Shown piece after piece: positions 7,479-13,899 of a DNA stretch of 17,929 nt. Source of the stretch: an uncultured Collinsella sp. (GTDB lineage Bacteria > Actinomycetota > Coriobacteriia > Coriobacteriales > Coriobacteriaceae); assembly GCA_900544875.1 (NCBI GenBank), contig UQWS01000032.1, forward strand, positions 1 through 17,929, written 5' to 3'. The translations under genes were made by a program, and so were the position numbers. How positions within the stretch are numbered: the first letter of the stretch is position 1; each line of letters begins with the position of its first letter. The notes below the pieces were generated by a model that did not search any database, was not told the DNA's origin, and saw nothing but the letters and a program-made list of their open reading frames with translations.

Positions 7479-8468
7479 TTGAAGACTGTTCATGTTGCCG
7501 CTGGGATCATTCGCAAGGAAGGATCCGACGAGCTATTGGCCGTGCAGCGCGGCTATGGCGACATGCAGGGACTTTGGGAGTTCCCAGGTGGCAAGCTCAT
7601 GCGCGGCGAGACGCCCGAGGACGCCGTGCGCCGCGAGCTCATGGAAGAGCTGCAGGTGAAGGTCAACAACCTGCGCGATTTCTACACCGTTGAGTATGAC
7701 TACCCCGATTTTCATCTCTCCATGGAGTGCTACTACTGCTCGCTGGCTAAAGAGTCCGACGAGCCCCAGAAGCACGACCGCCAGCTCGATATCCGCTGGA
7801 TTCCGCGCACTTCGCTTGCCACGGTGGAATGGATGCCCGCCGATAAGGGGCTTATCGATGCTCTGATTGAGCTGAAGGAAGATCGGCTTGAGGCCAACGG
7901 CACTGCCAACGACGCCGAGGCCACCACGACCGACGAGCCCGCCACCAAACCCAAGCGCGCACCGAAGCGCCGCAGCAAAAAGCGTCCCAAGCCTGGCCTG
8001 CTGGACGGCATCGACACCTCGGACCTTTCCGCCGACGAACGTGAACTCGTGCGCCGTCGCGCCGCTATAAAAAAGTCCATGAAGGGTAACAAGCGCGCCA
8101 ACACCAAGCCCGAGCTGCTCGTACGCCAGCGCCTGCGCGCCGCGGGCCTTACGGGCTATCGCTTGGAATGGAAGGTTCCCGGCAAACCCGATATCGCCTT
8201 TCCCGGGCGCAAGATCGCCATCTTCGTCAACGGCTGCTTTTGGCATCGCTGCCCCAAGTGCAACCCTAGCCAGCCCAAGCGCAACGTTGAGTTTTGGGAG
8301 GCAAAGTTCCGTCGCAACGTCGAGCGCGACCGCGCTGCCATCAACGCACTTACCCAAATGGGCTGGACGCCCATCACCGTCTGGGAATGCGAGCTCAAGA
8401 AAGACCGCATCGACGCCACCATGGAAAAGGTCATCGAGCAGGTACGGGCTGCAGAGCCGCAGCGCTAA
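7479..8468 (+). CDS. Nudix hydrolase (MutT/NudG-like) fused to Vsr-like mismatch endonuclease
   Basis: Seen: 329 residues in one open frame. Residues 1-130 are a Nudix fold with box GX5EX7RELXEE at 38-60 (Gln in place of the usual final Gly), opening MKTVHVAAGIIRKEG as in (d)CTP and 8-oxo-dGTP hydrolases. Residues 135-190 are a Lys/Arg/Pro-rich linker. Residues 195-320 match Vsr: TKPELLVRQRLR, then PGKPDIAF (Asp238, the catalytic Asp position), then NGCFWHRCPKC (251-261), NVERD and VWECEL. Asn251 stands where E. coli Vsr has a His, and zinc ligands appear to be Cys-rich. The start is a TTG at 7479 with AGAGGA six bases upstream; the frame stays open further upstream only because it runs antisense to the ATPase. 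Known: Vsr nicks T:G mismatches from deaminated 5-methylcytosine; NudG removes oxidised or methylated cytosine nucleotides. Inference: it acts in pool cleansing and mismatch repair in one protein. Confidence 0.9.
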   Translation: MKTVHVAAGIIRKEGSDELLAVQRGYGDMQGLWEFPGGKLMRGETPEDAVRRELMEELQVKVNNLRDFYTVEYDYPDFHLSMECYYCSLAKESDEPQKHDRQLDIRWIPRTSLATVEWMPADKGLIDALIELKEDRLEANGTANDAEATTTDEPATKPKRAPKRRSKKRPKPGLLDGIDTSDLSADERELVRRRAAIKKSMKGNKRANTKPELLVRQRLRAAGLTGYRLEWKVPGKPDIAFPGRKIAIFVNGCFWHRCPKCNPSQPKRNVEFWEAKFRRNVERDRAAINALTQMGWTPITVWECELKKDRIDATMEKVIEQVRAAEPQR

Positions 8469-8569
8469 CAGCGAGCATTCACACGCTCCGCACGTCCGCG
8501 CCACGCCTACGCCACAAACCTTAGAAAGCCCTTAAGCTCAAAACCTTTCAAGAGTGTTACTCAATAGCC

Positions 8570-8583
8570 TTGACCTGCGGTTT
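8570..8583 (+). repeat. Intergenic repeated word TTGACCTGCGGTTT, copy 2
   Basis: It shares 13 bases with 4150-4162 and 11 bases (TTGACCTGCGG) with 12516-12526. It lies about 100 bases after the Nudix-Vsr stop. A 49-codon frame starting at this TTG and ending at 8719 has no ribosome site, so I do not call it a gene. The rest of 8469-8721 shows nothing I can assign. Confidence 0.45.
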
Positions 8584-8721
8584 CATCGTAACACCAAACC
8601 AGGTTAAGCCTTTCTTTAGCGCTTCTTTGCAGCAACCGCGGCATAATACTGCCAGCGCACGGGACCTAGCAGCACACCCCGTGCGCAATCTTTTGGTGGA
8701 CATCGAGGAGGCCGCATAAGC

Positions 8722-8931
8722 ATGCATTCTTCCAACGACGCAGCACAGCAGCCATCCCTAAAACATGCAAACCTTTTCTCCTTCCCCCCGACACAGAGAA
8801 ACGGCCTCCCCGACTCCCCCACCGCCCGGACCAATCGCTCACAAAATCAGCGACTCAACCTGCAAGCCTCATTCAAAAAGCTCCAGGCATCCCTAGACAA
8901 AACCTTCCCCAACCAAGCTGGGGCATACTAA
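8722..8931 (+). CDS. Possible small hypothetical protein, 69 residues
   Basis: I do not recognise it. The ATG at 8722 is preceded by GAGGAGG (8705-8711) at a 10-base spacing, a strong ribosome site at slightly long distance. The product is hydrophilic, rich in Gln, Asn, Ser and Pro, with no membrane segment or signal peptide. A C-terminal stretch (LQASFKKLQASLDKTF) could form an amphipathic helix. Codon use is less GC-rich at third positions than the flanking genes, which weakens the case. It sits alone between the Nudix-Vsr gene and the palindrome at 9006. It may equally be non-coding. Confidence 0.3.
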   Translation: MHSSNDAAQQPSLKHANLFSFPPTQRNGLPDSPTARTNRSQNQRLNLQASFKKLQASLDKTFPNQAGAY

Positions 8932-9005
8932 CCCCTCAACAACAAAGCAACGCTCGCGCCCCACCCTTTCAGCCCTAACGCCACAAGGGCGATTGAGCAG
9001 GACAG

Positions 9006-9146
9006 CTTGGGCGGACCCCCGCACTTAGTTTCCAAAATCATTCCGCAGCGCGAAGGCCCCCGTTGCCAACGCTTCGTAGAAGCGAGGCAACGGGGGCCTT
9101 CATGCGCGAGGACGTTTTGGAAACTAAGTGCGGGGGTCCGCCCAAG
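9006..9146. repeat. Large nested palindrome: three inverted repeats, one inside another
   Basis: Outer arms of 32 bp (9006-9037 and 9115-9146) are perfect complements; they include GCGGACCCCCGCACTTAG. Inside is a perfect 16-bp stem, GAAGGCCCCCGTTGCC (9052-9067) with 9086-9101. Inside that is a 6-bp stem CGCTTC/GAAGCG (9070-9075, 9079-9084) with loop GTA. It lies about 30 bases past the aldolase stop codon, so the inner stem may also end that transcript, although no U-run follows. The word CACTTAGTTT in the outer arm is shared with the element at 4091-4221. Confidence 0.85.
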
Positions 9147-9176
9147 CCGTCCGGTGGGATCAGAGCACCCTTGCTG

Positions 9177-10034
9177 TTACTCCGCCTTGCCCACGGAGTT
9201 GAGGTTGGTCATGCGGATCTTAACCAGCTCGGTAATCTCACGCATGCCCTCCTTGGCCGGCTTCTTGGGGTCGAAGCAGGCGGGGTTCTCGGCCATGTAG
9301 GCCATGAAGCCCTTGGTGTAAGCCTGACGCAGCTCGGTGGCGTAGTTAACCTTGCAGATGCCGTTCTTCACAGCCTCGGCAACCTGCTCATCGGGCACAC
9401 CAGAGGTGCCGTGCAGAACCAGCGGCACGTCGACGGCGTCGCGGATGGCCTTGACCACGGACTGCTCGATGTGCGGATCGCTCGTGTACACGCCGTGGCT
9501 GGTGCCAACGCCAATAGCGAGGGAGGTGCAGCCAGTGCGCTCGACGAACTCCTTGGCCTCGGCCGGATCGGTGTAGGGGCTCTCACCCTCAACCGCGGGA
9601 CCGTCGTCCTCCTTGCCGCCAACCTTGCCGAGCTCGGCCTCGACGGGCACGCCCATGGCGCGGCCAGCGTCGGCGACGGACTTGGTCAGGGCAATGTTGT
9701 CCTCGAAGGACTCGTGCGAGCCGTCAATCATGACAGAGGTGTAGCCAGTGCGGAAAGCCTGCATACAGCGGTCATAACCATCGCCGTGATCGAGGTGCAG
9801 GGCGACGGGCACGGAAGCGCGCTCGGCAGCGGCCTTGACCATGCCGTAGAAGTAATCCAGGCCAGCGGTCTTAATGGTGCCCGGGGTGGTCTGCATGATG
9901 ACGGGGGACTTGGTCTCCTCGGCGGCGGCCAGAACGGCCATAACAAACTCGAGGTTCTCGACGTTGAACGCGCCGACGGCGTAGTGGCCGGCCTGAGCGT
10001 CCTTGAGCATCTTTTCGGTGGTAACAAGTGCCAT
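9177..10034 (-). CDS. Class II bisphosphate aldolase, GatY/KbaY-like
   Basis: Seen: 285 residues. LHLDHGDGYD contains Asp82 and His83; GVGTSHGVY holds His180; VLHGTSG holds His208. These match the catalytic Asp and three zinc ligands of the class II family, at the same numbers I recall for E. coli GatY/KbaY. VNYATELR near residue 229 is the phosphate-binding region. The ATG at 10034 has GGAG nine bases upstream, and the open frame beyond it has no family homology. Known: the family cleaves fructose-1,6- or tagatose-1,6-bisphosphate to dihydroxyacetone phosphate and glyceraldehyde-3-phosphate in the cytoplasm. Inference: substrate preference cannot be read from sequence. A LacC-like kinase at 16974-17909 and a divergent DeoR regulator favour some role with tagatose bisphosphate, but it could be the housekeeping glycolytic enzyme. 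Confidence 0.92.
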   Translation of the reverse strand: MALVTTEKMLKDAQAGHYAVGAFNVENLEFVMAVLAAAEETKSPVIMQTTPGTIKTAGLDYFYGMVKAAAERASVPVALHLDHGDGYDRCMQAFRTGYTSVMIDGSHESFEDNIALTKSVADAGRAMGVPVEAELGKVGGKEDDGPAVEGESPYTDPAEAKEFVERTGCTSLAIGVGTSHGVYTSDPHIEQSVVKAIRDAVDVPLVLHGTSGVPDEQVAEAVKNGICKVNYATELRQAYTKGFMAYMAENPACFDPKKPAKEGMREITELVKIRMTNLNSVGKAE

Positions 10035-10369
10035 GAGCGTTTGCTCCTCTCCCTCGCCCGCATCTGGACATCGGGCGTACGTGTCCGCAAGGCGTTTTAC
10101 CTTGCATTTTGCTGCGCCCATTGTATGAAAATCGCATCTGTCGCATGTACGAGATATCGCCAGCACGCAGGCCAAAACACTCGTTTTTGAAAAGCAAACG
10201 GAAGGGATTCAGGCTAAATTCCCCTATCCGACATTACCGTTTTCAAGCGAATCATCTTTCTTTTATAGAAAAGATAAGTAATCGAAAGGCGTTTACTTGC
10301 TCAAAAAGAAAATGAACGAAAATAGACTCAACACAATTCCTGCAAATTTCAGACGATGATGGAGCGGAT
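10035..10369. promoter_or_regulatory. Divergent control region of aldolase and DeoR genes
   Basis: A 335-base AT-rich spacer with no gene. On the minus strand, TACAAT (10125-10120) is a plausible -10 for the aldolase. On the plus strand, TATAGA (10264-10269) with TTTCAA (10241-10246) 17 bases upstream is a weak promoter candidate for deoR. Two small palindromes could be regulator sites: TCTTTT/AAAAGA (10259-10274) and AAGTAA/TTACTT (10276-10298 region). DeoR-family proteins commonly bind such divergent spacers and are released by a sugar phosphate; the exact operator is not certain. Confidence 0.35.
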
Positions 10370-11173
10370 ATGGCCCATGCAACAACCCGAGCTTTCGCCG
10401 ATGAGCGTCGTGCCGCCATCATGGAGATGCTCGAACATAACGCCTCGGTGCAAGTAGCAGAAATCGCCCAAACCTTTGGCGTGTCCTCCGTCACCGCCCG
10501 CGCCGACCTGGACGCGCTCGCCGAATCCGGCAAGCTGCGTCGCACGCATGGCGGTGCCGTGTCGCTCCAGAAGCGGCTGACCGTATCAACCCAGGATCGC
10601 CGCATCAACGTCAACGTCGCCGCCAAGCAGGCCATCGCACAAAGCGCCATTGAACTCGTCGGCAATGGTGACACCCTGCTCGTCGACTCGGGCACCACGG
10701 CACTCGAGTTCGTTCGGCTCCTCGATCAACGCAACGGCATCACCGTTATCACGGCCGACATTACCATCGCCGATTACATCGACGAGAGCATGCCCTCGGT
10801 CGATGTCGTCATGCTGGGCGGGGCACTGCGCAAAGGTCATCGCTATCTGTACGGCCCACTTACCATGCAGGCGCTCCAAATGGTCCATGCCGACCTTGCT
10901 GTCATGTGCCCTGGCGCTTTTGTTCCCGGCTGCGGCTTTACGACCGACTTTCCGCAGATGGCCGAAACCAAAGCGGCTATGGTCGGTGCCGCCCGTCAAA
11001 ACGTCGCCCTCATGGATGGCAGCAAGGTCAACGGACGCGGCATGTACCGTTTTGCCGAGCTTGCCGACGTCAACACTATCGTGATGGACCGTGACCCCGA
11101 CGATGCCGTCGCCACCTCAATCGCCGAGACCGTCGACGACGCCTGCCCAAATCTCGTCATCGCCGGCGCTTAA
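10370..11173 (+). CDS. DeoR-family sugar-phosphate-responsive repressor
   Basis: Seen: 267 residues. The N-terminal winged HTH (about 12-66) contains VAEIAQTFGVSSVTARADLD followed by KLRRTHGGAV, the DeoR hallmark. The C-terminal DeoRC domain (about 80-240) has the sugar-phosphate loop VDSGTTALE (105-113) and VMLGGALRK. The ATG at 10370 has GGAG five bases upstream. Length is normal for the family. Known: these proteins repress sugar catabolic genes and respond to phosphorylated intermediates (GatR, LacR, AgaR, FruR types). Inference: it is divergent from the class II aldolase and probably controls it and itself; the effector may be a tagatose or fructose phosphate. It ends five bases before the shared terminator hairpin. 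Confidence 0.92.
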   Translation: MAHATTRAFADERRAAIMEMLEHNASVQVAEIAQTFGVSSVTARADLDALAESGKLRRTHGGAVSLQKRLTVSTQDRRINVNVAAKQAIAQSAIELVGNGDTLLVDSGTTALEFVRLLDQRNGITVITADITIADYIDESMPSVDVVMLGGALRKGHRYLYGPLTMQALQMVHADLAVMCPGAFVPGCGFTTDFPQMAETKAAMVGAARQNVALMDGSKVNGRGMYRFAELADVNTIVMDRDPDDAVATSIAETVDDACPNLVIAGA

Positions 11174-11177
11174 ACAA

Positions 11178-11216
11178 AAACCACCACAAAGGTGCCTGTC
11201 CCCTTTGTGGTGGTTT
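11178..11216. terminator. Bidirectional terminator hairpin between convergent genes
   Basis: A perfect 15-bp stem, AAACCACCACAAAGG (11178-11192) with 11202-11216, and a 9-base loop. On the minus strand the stem runs into TTTTTG, a good U-tract for ending the flavodiiron transcript. The loop region carries CCTGTCCC, the complement of GGGACAGG in the hairpin at 3988-4024. It looks like a terminator that also belongs to a repeated hairpin family. Confidence 0.75.
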
Positions 11217-11239
11217 GAGCGTTGAAAGTGAACGTATCG

Positions 11240-12400
11240 CTACTTGGAAAGCTCGTCGGCGAGGGCCTCGATCTGAGCGCGCGAGGCGTCGTTGAGCGAA
11301 CCCAGGACGGTCACCTTATTCTGCGTCAGCGTGATGTCCTTCATACCCTCGAGCTCCTTGGTCATAACCTTGGCAGCGGTGGGCGCCCAGGAGCCGGCCT
11401 CAACGAGCGCCACCGTACGGTTCTGATAGGCGTGCTCGGCAAGCGTGTGGATAAAGGTGCTCATGAACGGGAAGATCTCGCCCTGATAGGTGATGGAGGC
11501 GAGCACCAGACGGTCATAGCGGAACGCATCCTCAACGGCCTCGGCCATGTCGTCGCGAGCCAAGTCAAAGACGGAAACCTTCTGGCCGCGGGCCTCGAGC
11601 GCAGACGCAAGCTCCTCAACGGCGGCCTTCAGATGGCCGTACACGCTCGCATAGGCAATCGTGATGCCCTCGTCCTCGGGCTGATAGCTCGACCAGGTGT
11701 TGTAGGTGTCGAGGTAATAGCCCAGATTCTCGATAAGAACAGGACCATGGAGCGGACAGATGATCTGGATATCCAGATCGGCGGCCTTCTTGAGCACGGT
11801 CTGCACGAATTTGCCGAACTTACCGACGATGCCAAAGTAGTAGCGGCGCGCTTCGCAAGCCCAGCCTTCCGGGTCCTCGATGTCGTTGGCGCCGAACTTG
11901 CCAAAGCCGTCGGCACTAAAGAGCACCTTGTCGGTGGACTCGTAGGAGAAGATCACCTCGGGCCAGTGCACGTTGGGGGCGCCGACAAACGTTAGGCTGT
12001 GGCCACCCAGGTCGAGCACGTCGCCCTCTTTGACGACCATCTTACGCTCGGGATAATCGGTACCAAAGTAGTTGACCATCATACGGAAGGCGCCCATGCT
12101 GGCCACGATCTGGGCCTGGGGGTAGCGCTCCATAAAGGCGGCAATGCCGGCGGAGTGATCGGGCTCCATATGATGGACAACCAGGTAGTCGGGCGTACGA
12201 CCATCGAGCACGGCCTCGAGGTTGCCGAGCCACTCGTCGACAAAGTCAGCGTCGACCGAATCGGCGACAGCGATTTTATCGCCCAAGATAACGTAGCTGT
12301 TGTATGCCATACCGTTCTCGGACACGTCGTACTGGCCCTCGAACAGGTCAATGTCGTGATCGTTGACGCCAATGTAGCGGATATCCTTGGTGATCTCCAT
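11240..12400 (-). CDS. Flavodiiron protein (A-type flavoprotein, FprA-like)
   Basis: Seen: 386 residues. The N-terminal metallo-beta-lactamase-like domain carries the complete di-iron ligand set: HHMEPDH (His77, Glu79, Asp81, His82), His145 in NVHWPE, Asp164 in FSADGFG and His218 in PLHGP. The C-terminal flavodoxin domain begins near residue 245 (ITIAYASVYGHL) and binds FMN. No rubredoxin or flavin-reductase extension follows, so it is the simple class A form. The ATG at 12400 has AGGAGG nine bases upstream; upstream in-frame codons lack support. Known: these enzymes reduce O2 to water and/or NO to N2O, taking electrons from rubredoxin or F420H2. Inference: it is an oxygen or NO scavenger in an anaerobe. 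It converges with deoR and is followed by the hairpin at 11178-11216. Confidence 0.95.
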   Translation of the reverse strand: MEITKDIRYIGVNDHDIDLFEGQYDVSENGMAYNSYVILGDKIAVADSVDADFVDEWLGNLEAVLDGRTPDYLVVHHMEPDHSAGIAAFMERYPQAQIVASMGAFRMMVNYFGTDYPERKMVVKEGDVLDLGGHSLTFVGAPNVHWPEVIFSYESTDKVLFSADGFGKFGANDIEDPEGWACEARRYYFGIVGKFGKFVQTVLKKAADLDIQIICPLHGPVLIENLGYYLDTYNTWSSYQPEDEGITIAYASVYGHLKAAVEELASALEARGQKVSVFDLARDDMAEAVEDAFRYDRLVLASITYQGEIFPFMSTFIHTLAEHAYQNRTVALVEAGSWAPTAAKVMTKELEGMKDITLTQNKVTVLGSLNDASRAQIEALADELSK

Positions 12401-12437
12401 CAGGCAAAGCCTCCTAGATAGACAAAAGAGCCCGTCT

Positions 12438-12443
12438 ATCATA
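12438..12443 (-). promoter_or_regulatory. Candidate -10 box for the flavodiiron gene
   Basis: On the minus strand TATGAT lies 37 bases upstream of the ATG, five of six matches to the bacterial -10 consensus. No good -35 is visible at 16-18 bases. The rest of the spacer 12401-12529 holds the repeat word at 12516-12526 and nothing else I can assign. Confidence 0.3.
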
Positions 12444-12515
12444 GCACTCGGCTACAACCCAACAGCTATCTACCGACATCCTTACCGATTGTTATTGATG
12501 TTCAACATATCACCG

Positions 12516-12526
12516 TTGACCTGCGG
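12516..12526 (+). repeat. Intergenic repeated word TTGACCTGCGG, copy 3
   Basis: An eleven-base match to 8570-8580; the last ten bases also match 4150-4159. It starts 4 bases beyond the LacI-family stop codon on that gene's downstream side. No hairpin or promoter partner is visible. Confidence 0.45.
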
Positions 12527-12529
12527 AAA

Positions 12530-13561
12530 CTATGCGCGCGGTGCCGCCGTACTATGTCGAACGATGAGCTGACCGGGAATACGAATGGCAACAGTTTTGC
12601 CCGCCGTACCCGCCTCGGGAACCGCATGCTCAAACACCTCGCGTCCGCGCTGATGTAGATCGAATCGCACGGTCGTGAGCTCGTTGTGTGCCACAAAATC
12701 ATCGAGTGAATCGTCGACGCCCACTACGCTCACATCCTCGGGCACGCGCAAGCCGCTATCGCGCAGCGCGGCGATGGCCCCGTTTGCCATCTGGTCGTTT
12801 GCCGCATAGATCGCCGTCATGGTGCGGTCGTGCTCAGCCAAGTACCGAGCGGCCTCGTAGCCGCTGTTGGCAGACCAGTCGCCCTCGAGTGGCTCTACCG
12901 TCTCGATGTGTTTACGCTCGAGTGTATCTTGCCAACCGGCGCGACGAAATTGCTCGTCGACCGAGAACGACGGGCCGCCAATATAGCGAATCTGCTCGTG
13001 CCCCAGCTCAAACAGGTGATCCATAAGCAATAGCGAGCAGCCGTAATGGTCGGAATCGACCGTGGTCACGCGCGGATGCGCGTACATGGTAACGATGACC
13101 GTTCCAATGCCCGGCAACGGATCGAACGTCTCAAAATCGGGCGCCATGCGACTCATGCCGATGATGATACCGTCCACGGGCAGCGCGGCCATACGACGCG
13201 TGGCCTCGGCAAGCGAAAACTCCTCGGTCTTGGACATCTCGACCAGCGTGATGGCGCAATTATGCTCGCGAGCTGCGCTGGCGATGCCGTCGATCATTGA
13301 GAGGTTCCCAAACTTGGTGACATCGTTGACGCACAGCCCGACCGAATGGTAACGGCCGTCGCGCAGCGAGCGACCGGCATAGCTCGGACGAAAGCCAAGC
13401 TCTTGCATAGCGGCCTGCACGCGCTGGCGCGTCCGTTCGTTAACGTTGGGCAAGCCGTTGGCGACGCGCGAAACCGTCTGCTGCGAAACGCCAGCAGCGC
13501 GGGCGACGTCGGCCATGGAGACCGGACGCGAACTGGTATCGTTGGACGGGCGCCTTGCCAC
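12530..13561 (-). CDS. LacI-family transcriptional repressor, likely controlling galKT
   Basis: Seen: 343 residues. The N-terminal LacI HTH (about 16-62) reads MADVARAAGVSQQTVSRVAN, with hinge region QELGFRPSYAGRSLR. The periplasmic-binding-like effector domain follows (about 70-335; VDGIIIGMS, IRYIGGP, AIYAANDQMANGAI, VSVVGVDDS). The start is a GTG at 13561 with AGGTGA a few bases upstream; no ATG precedes the HTH, except the internal one at residue 16 that lacks a ribosome site. Known: LacI/GalR proteins bind CG-centred palindromes and are released by sugars. Inference: three near-identical 14-bp operators in the spacer it shares with galK make it the probable, self-regulating repressor of galactokinase and uridylyltransferase. 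The effector is probably galactose or a derivative. Confidence 0.93.
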   Translation of the reverse strand: MARRPSNDTSSRPVSMADVARAAGVSQQTVSRVANGLPNVNERTRQRVQAAMQELGFRPSYAGRSLRDGRYHSVGLCVNDVTKFGNLSMIDGIASAAREHNCAITLVEMSKTEEFSLAEATRRMAALPVDGIIIGMSRMAPDFETFDPLPGIGTVIVTMYAHPRVTTVDSDHYGCSLLLMDHLFELGHEQIRYIGGPSFSVDEQFRRAGWQDTLERKHIETVEPLEGDWSANSGYEAARYLAEHDRTMTAIYAANDQMANGAIAALRDSGLRVPEDVSVVGVDDSLDDFVAHNELTTVRFDLHQRGREVFEHAVPEAGTAGKTVAIRIPGQLIVRHSTAAPRA

Positions 13562-13654
13562 AGGATCACCTTCACCCTTGAGAGATCTGAATAGCGTGAA
13601 TGCCGGCCCGGGCAGAAATACATCCCGCGCCGAGGCCCGCTATCGTCGGACGCA

Positions 13655-13668
13655 TGTTAACGTACTCT
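13655..13668 (+). promoter_or_regulatory. LacI-family operator, site 1 (proximal to the repressor gene)
   Basis: TGTTAACGTACTCT, 13 of 14 identical to sites 2 and 3. The centre is CG and the halves fit TGNNNAC/GTNNNNN. It lies about 95 bases upstream of the repressor GTG, so it is well placed for autoregulation. On the minus strand TATAAA (13700-13695) just upstream could be the repressor -10. Confidence 0.65.
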
Positions 13669-13777
13669 ACTTTTTCTATCTGCATCTCTTCTGCTTTATA
13701 AGTCCATACGGCAGTACCGTTCACGGCTGAATTTCTACCGATTACCAGATTCTCAAAAAGTGATAAGTGTTGTGTTA

Positions 13778-13791
13778 TGAGTACGTTAACA
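13778..13791 (-). promoter_or_regulatory. LacI-family operator, site 2
   Basis: TGAGTACGTTAACA, the exact reverse complement of site 3. It is centred 64 bp from site 3, about six helical turns, and 123 bp from site 1, so looping or cooperative binding is possible. It lies in the region expected to hold the galK promoter. Confidence 0.7.
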
Positions 13792-13841
13792 TAGCCCGTA
13801 ACGTGCGGCATCGTAGATGCTGAGTTTATGCCGCTTCAGAT

Positions 13842-13855
13842 TGTTAACGTACTCA
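13842..13855 (+). promoter_or_regulatory. LacI-family operator, site 3 (proximal to galK)
   Basis: TGTTAACGTACTCA with a CG centre and TG...CA ends, the usual LacI-family form. It lies 44 bases upstream of the galK ATG, where a bound repressor would block initiation or early elongation. Confidence 0.7.
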
Positions 13856-13899
13856 CTACGACGGAAAACTCGTCAGTATGCGCCAAGGAAAGGACCCTC

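Noticed and set aside
7533..8504. 323-residue minus-strand frame opposite the Nudix-Vsr gene
   Set aside because: Repetitive Gly/Ala/Leu/Val translation with no motif; the plus-strand product has two recognisable domains.
8570..8598. TTGACC of the repeated word as a promoter -35
   Set aside because: No -10-like hexamer lies 16-18 bases downstream here or at 12516; the promoter reading does not explain the repeat.
8570..8719. 49-codon plus-strand frame starting at TTG within the repeat word
   Set aside because: No ribosome site. Only the last dozen residues look protein-like, and the start coincides with a non-coding repeated word.
8616..8834. Minus-strand frame ending GPVRWQYYAAVAAKKR, which reads like a real protein tail
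   Set aside because: Only the last 20 or so residues look protein-like. Upstream the frame has no ribosome site and no similarity I can name; it is at most a gene remnant.
9063..10190. 375-residue plus-strand frame opposite the aldolase
   Set aside because: Antisense shadow starting inside the nested palindrome. The aldolase on the minus strand has all catalytic residues.
11222..11995. 257-residue plus-strand frame opposite the flavodiiron gene
   Set aside because: Antisense shadow. The minus-strand protein has the full di-iron ligand set.
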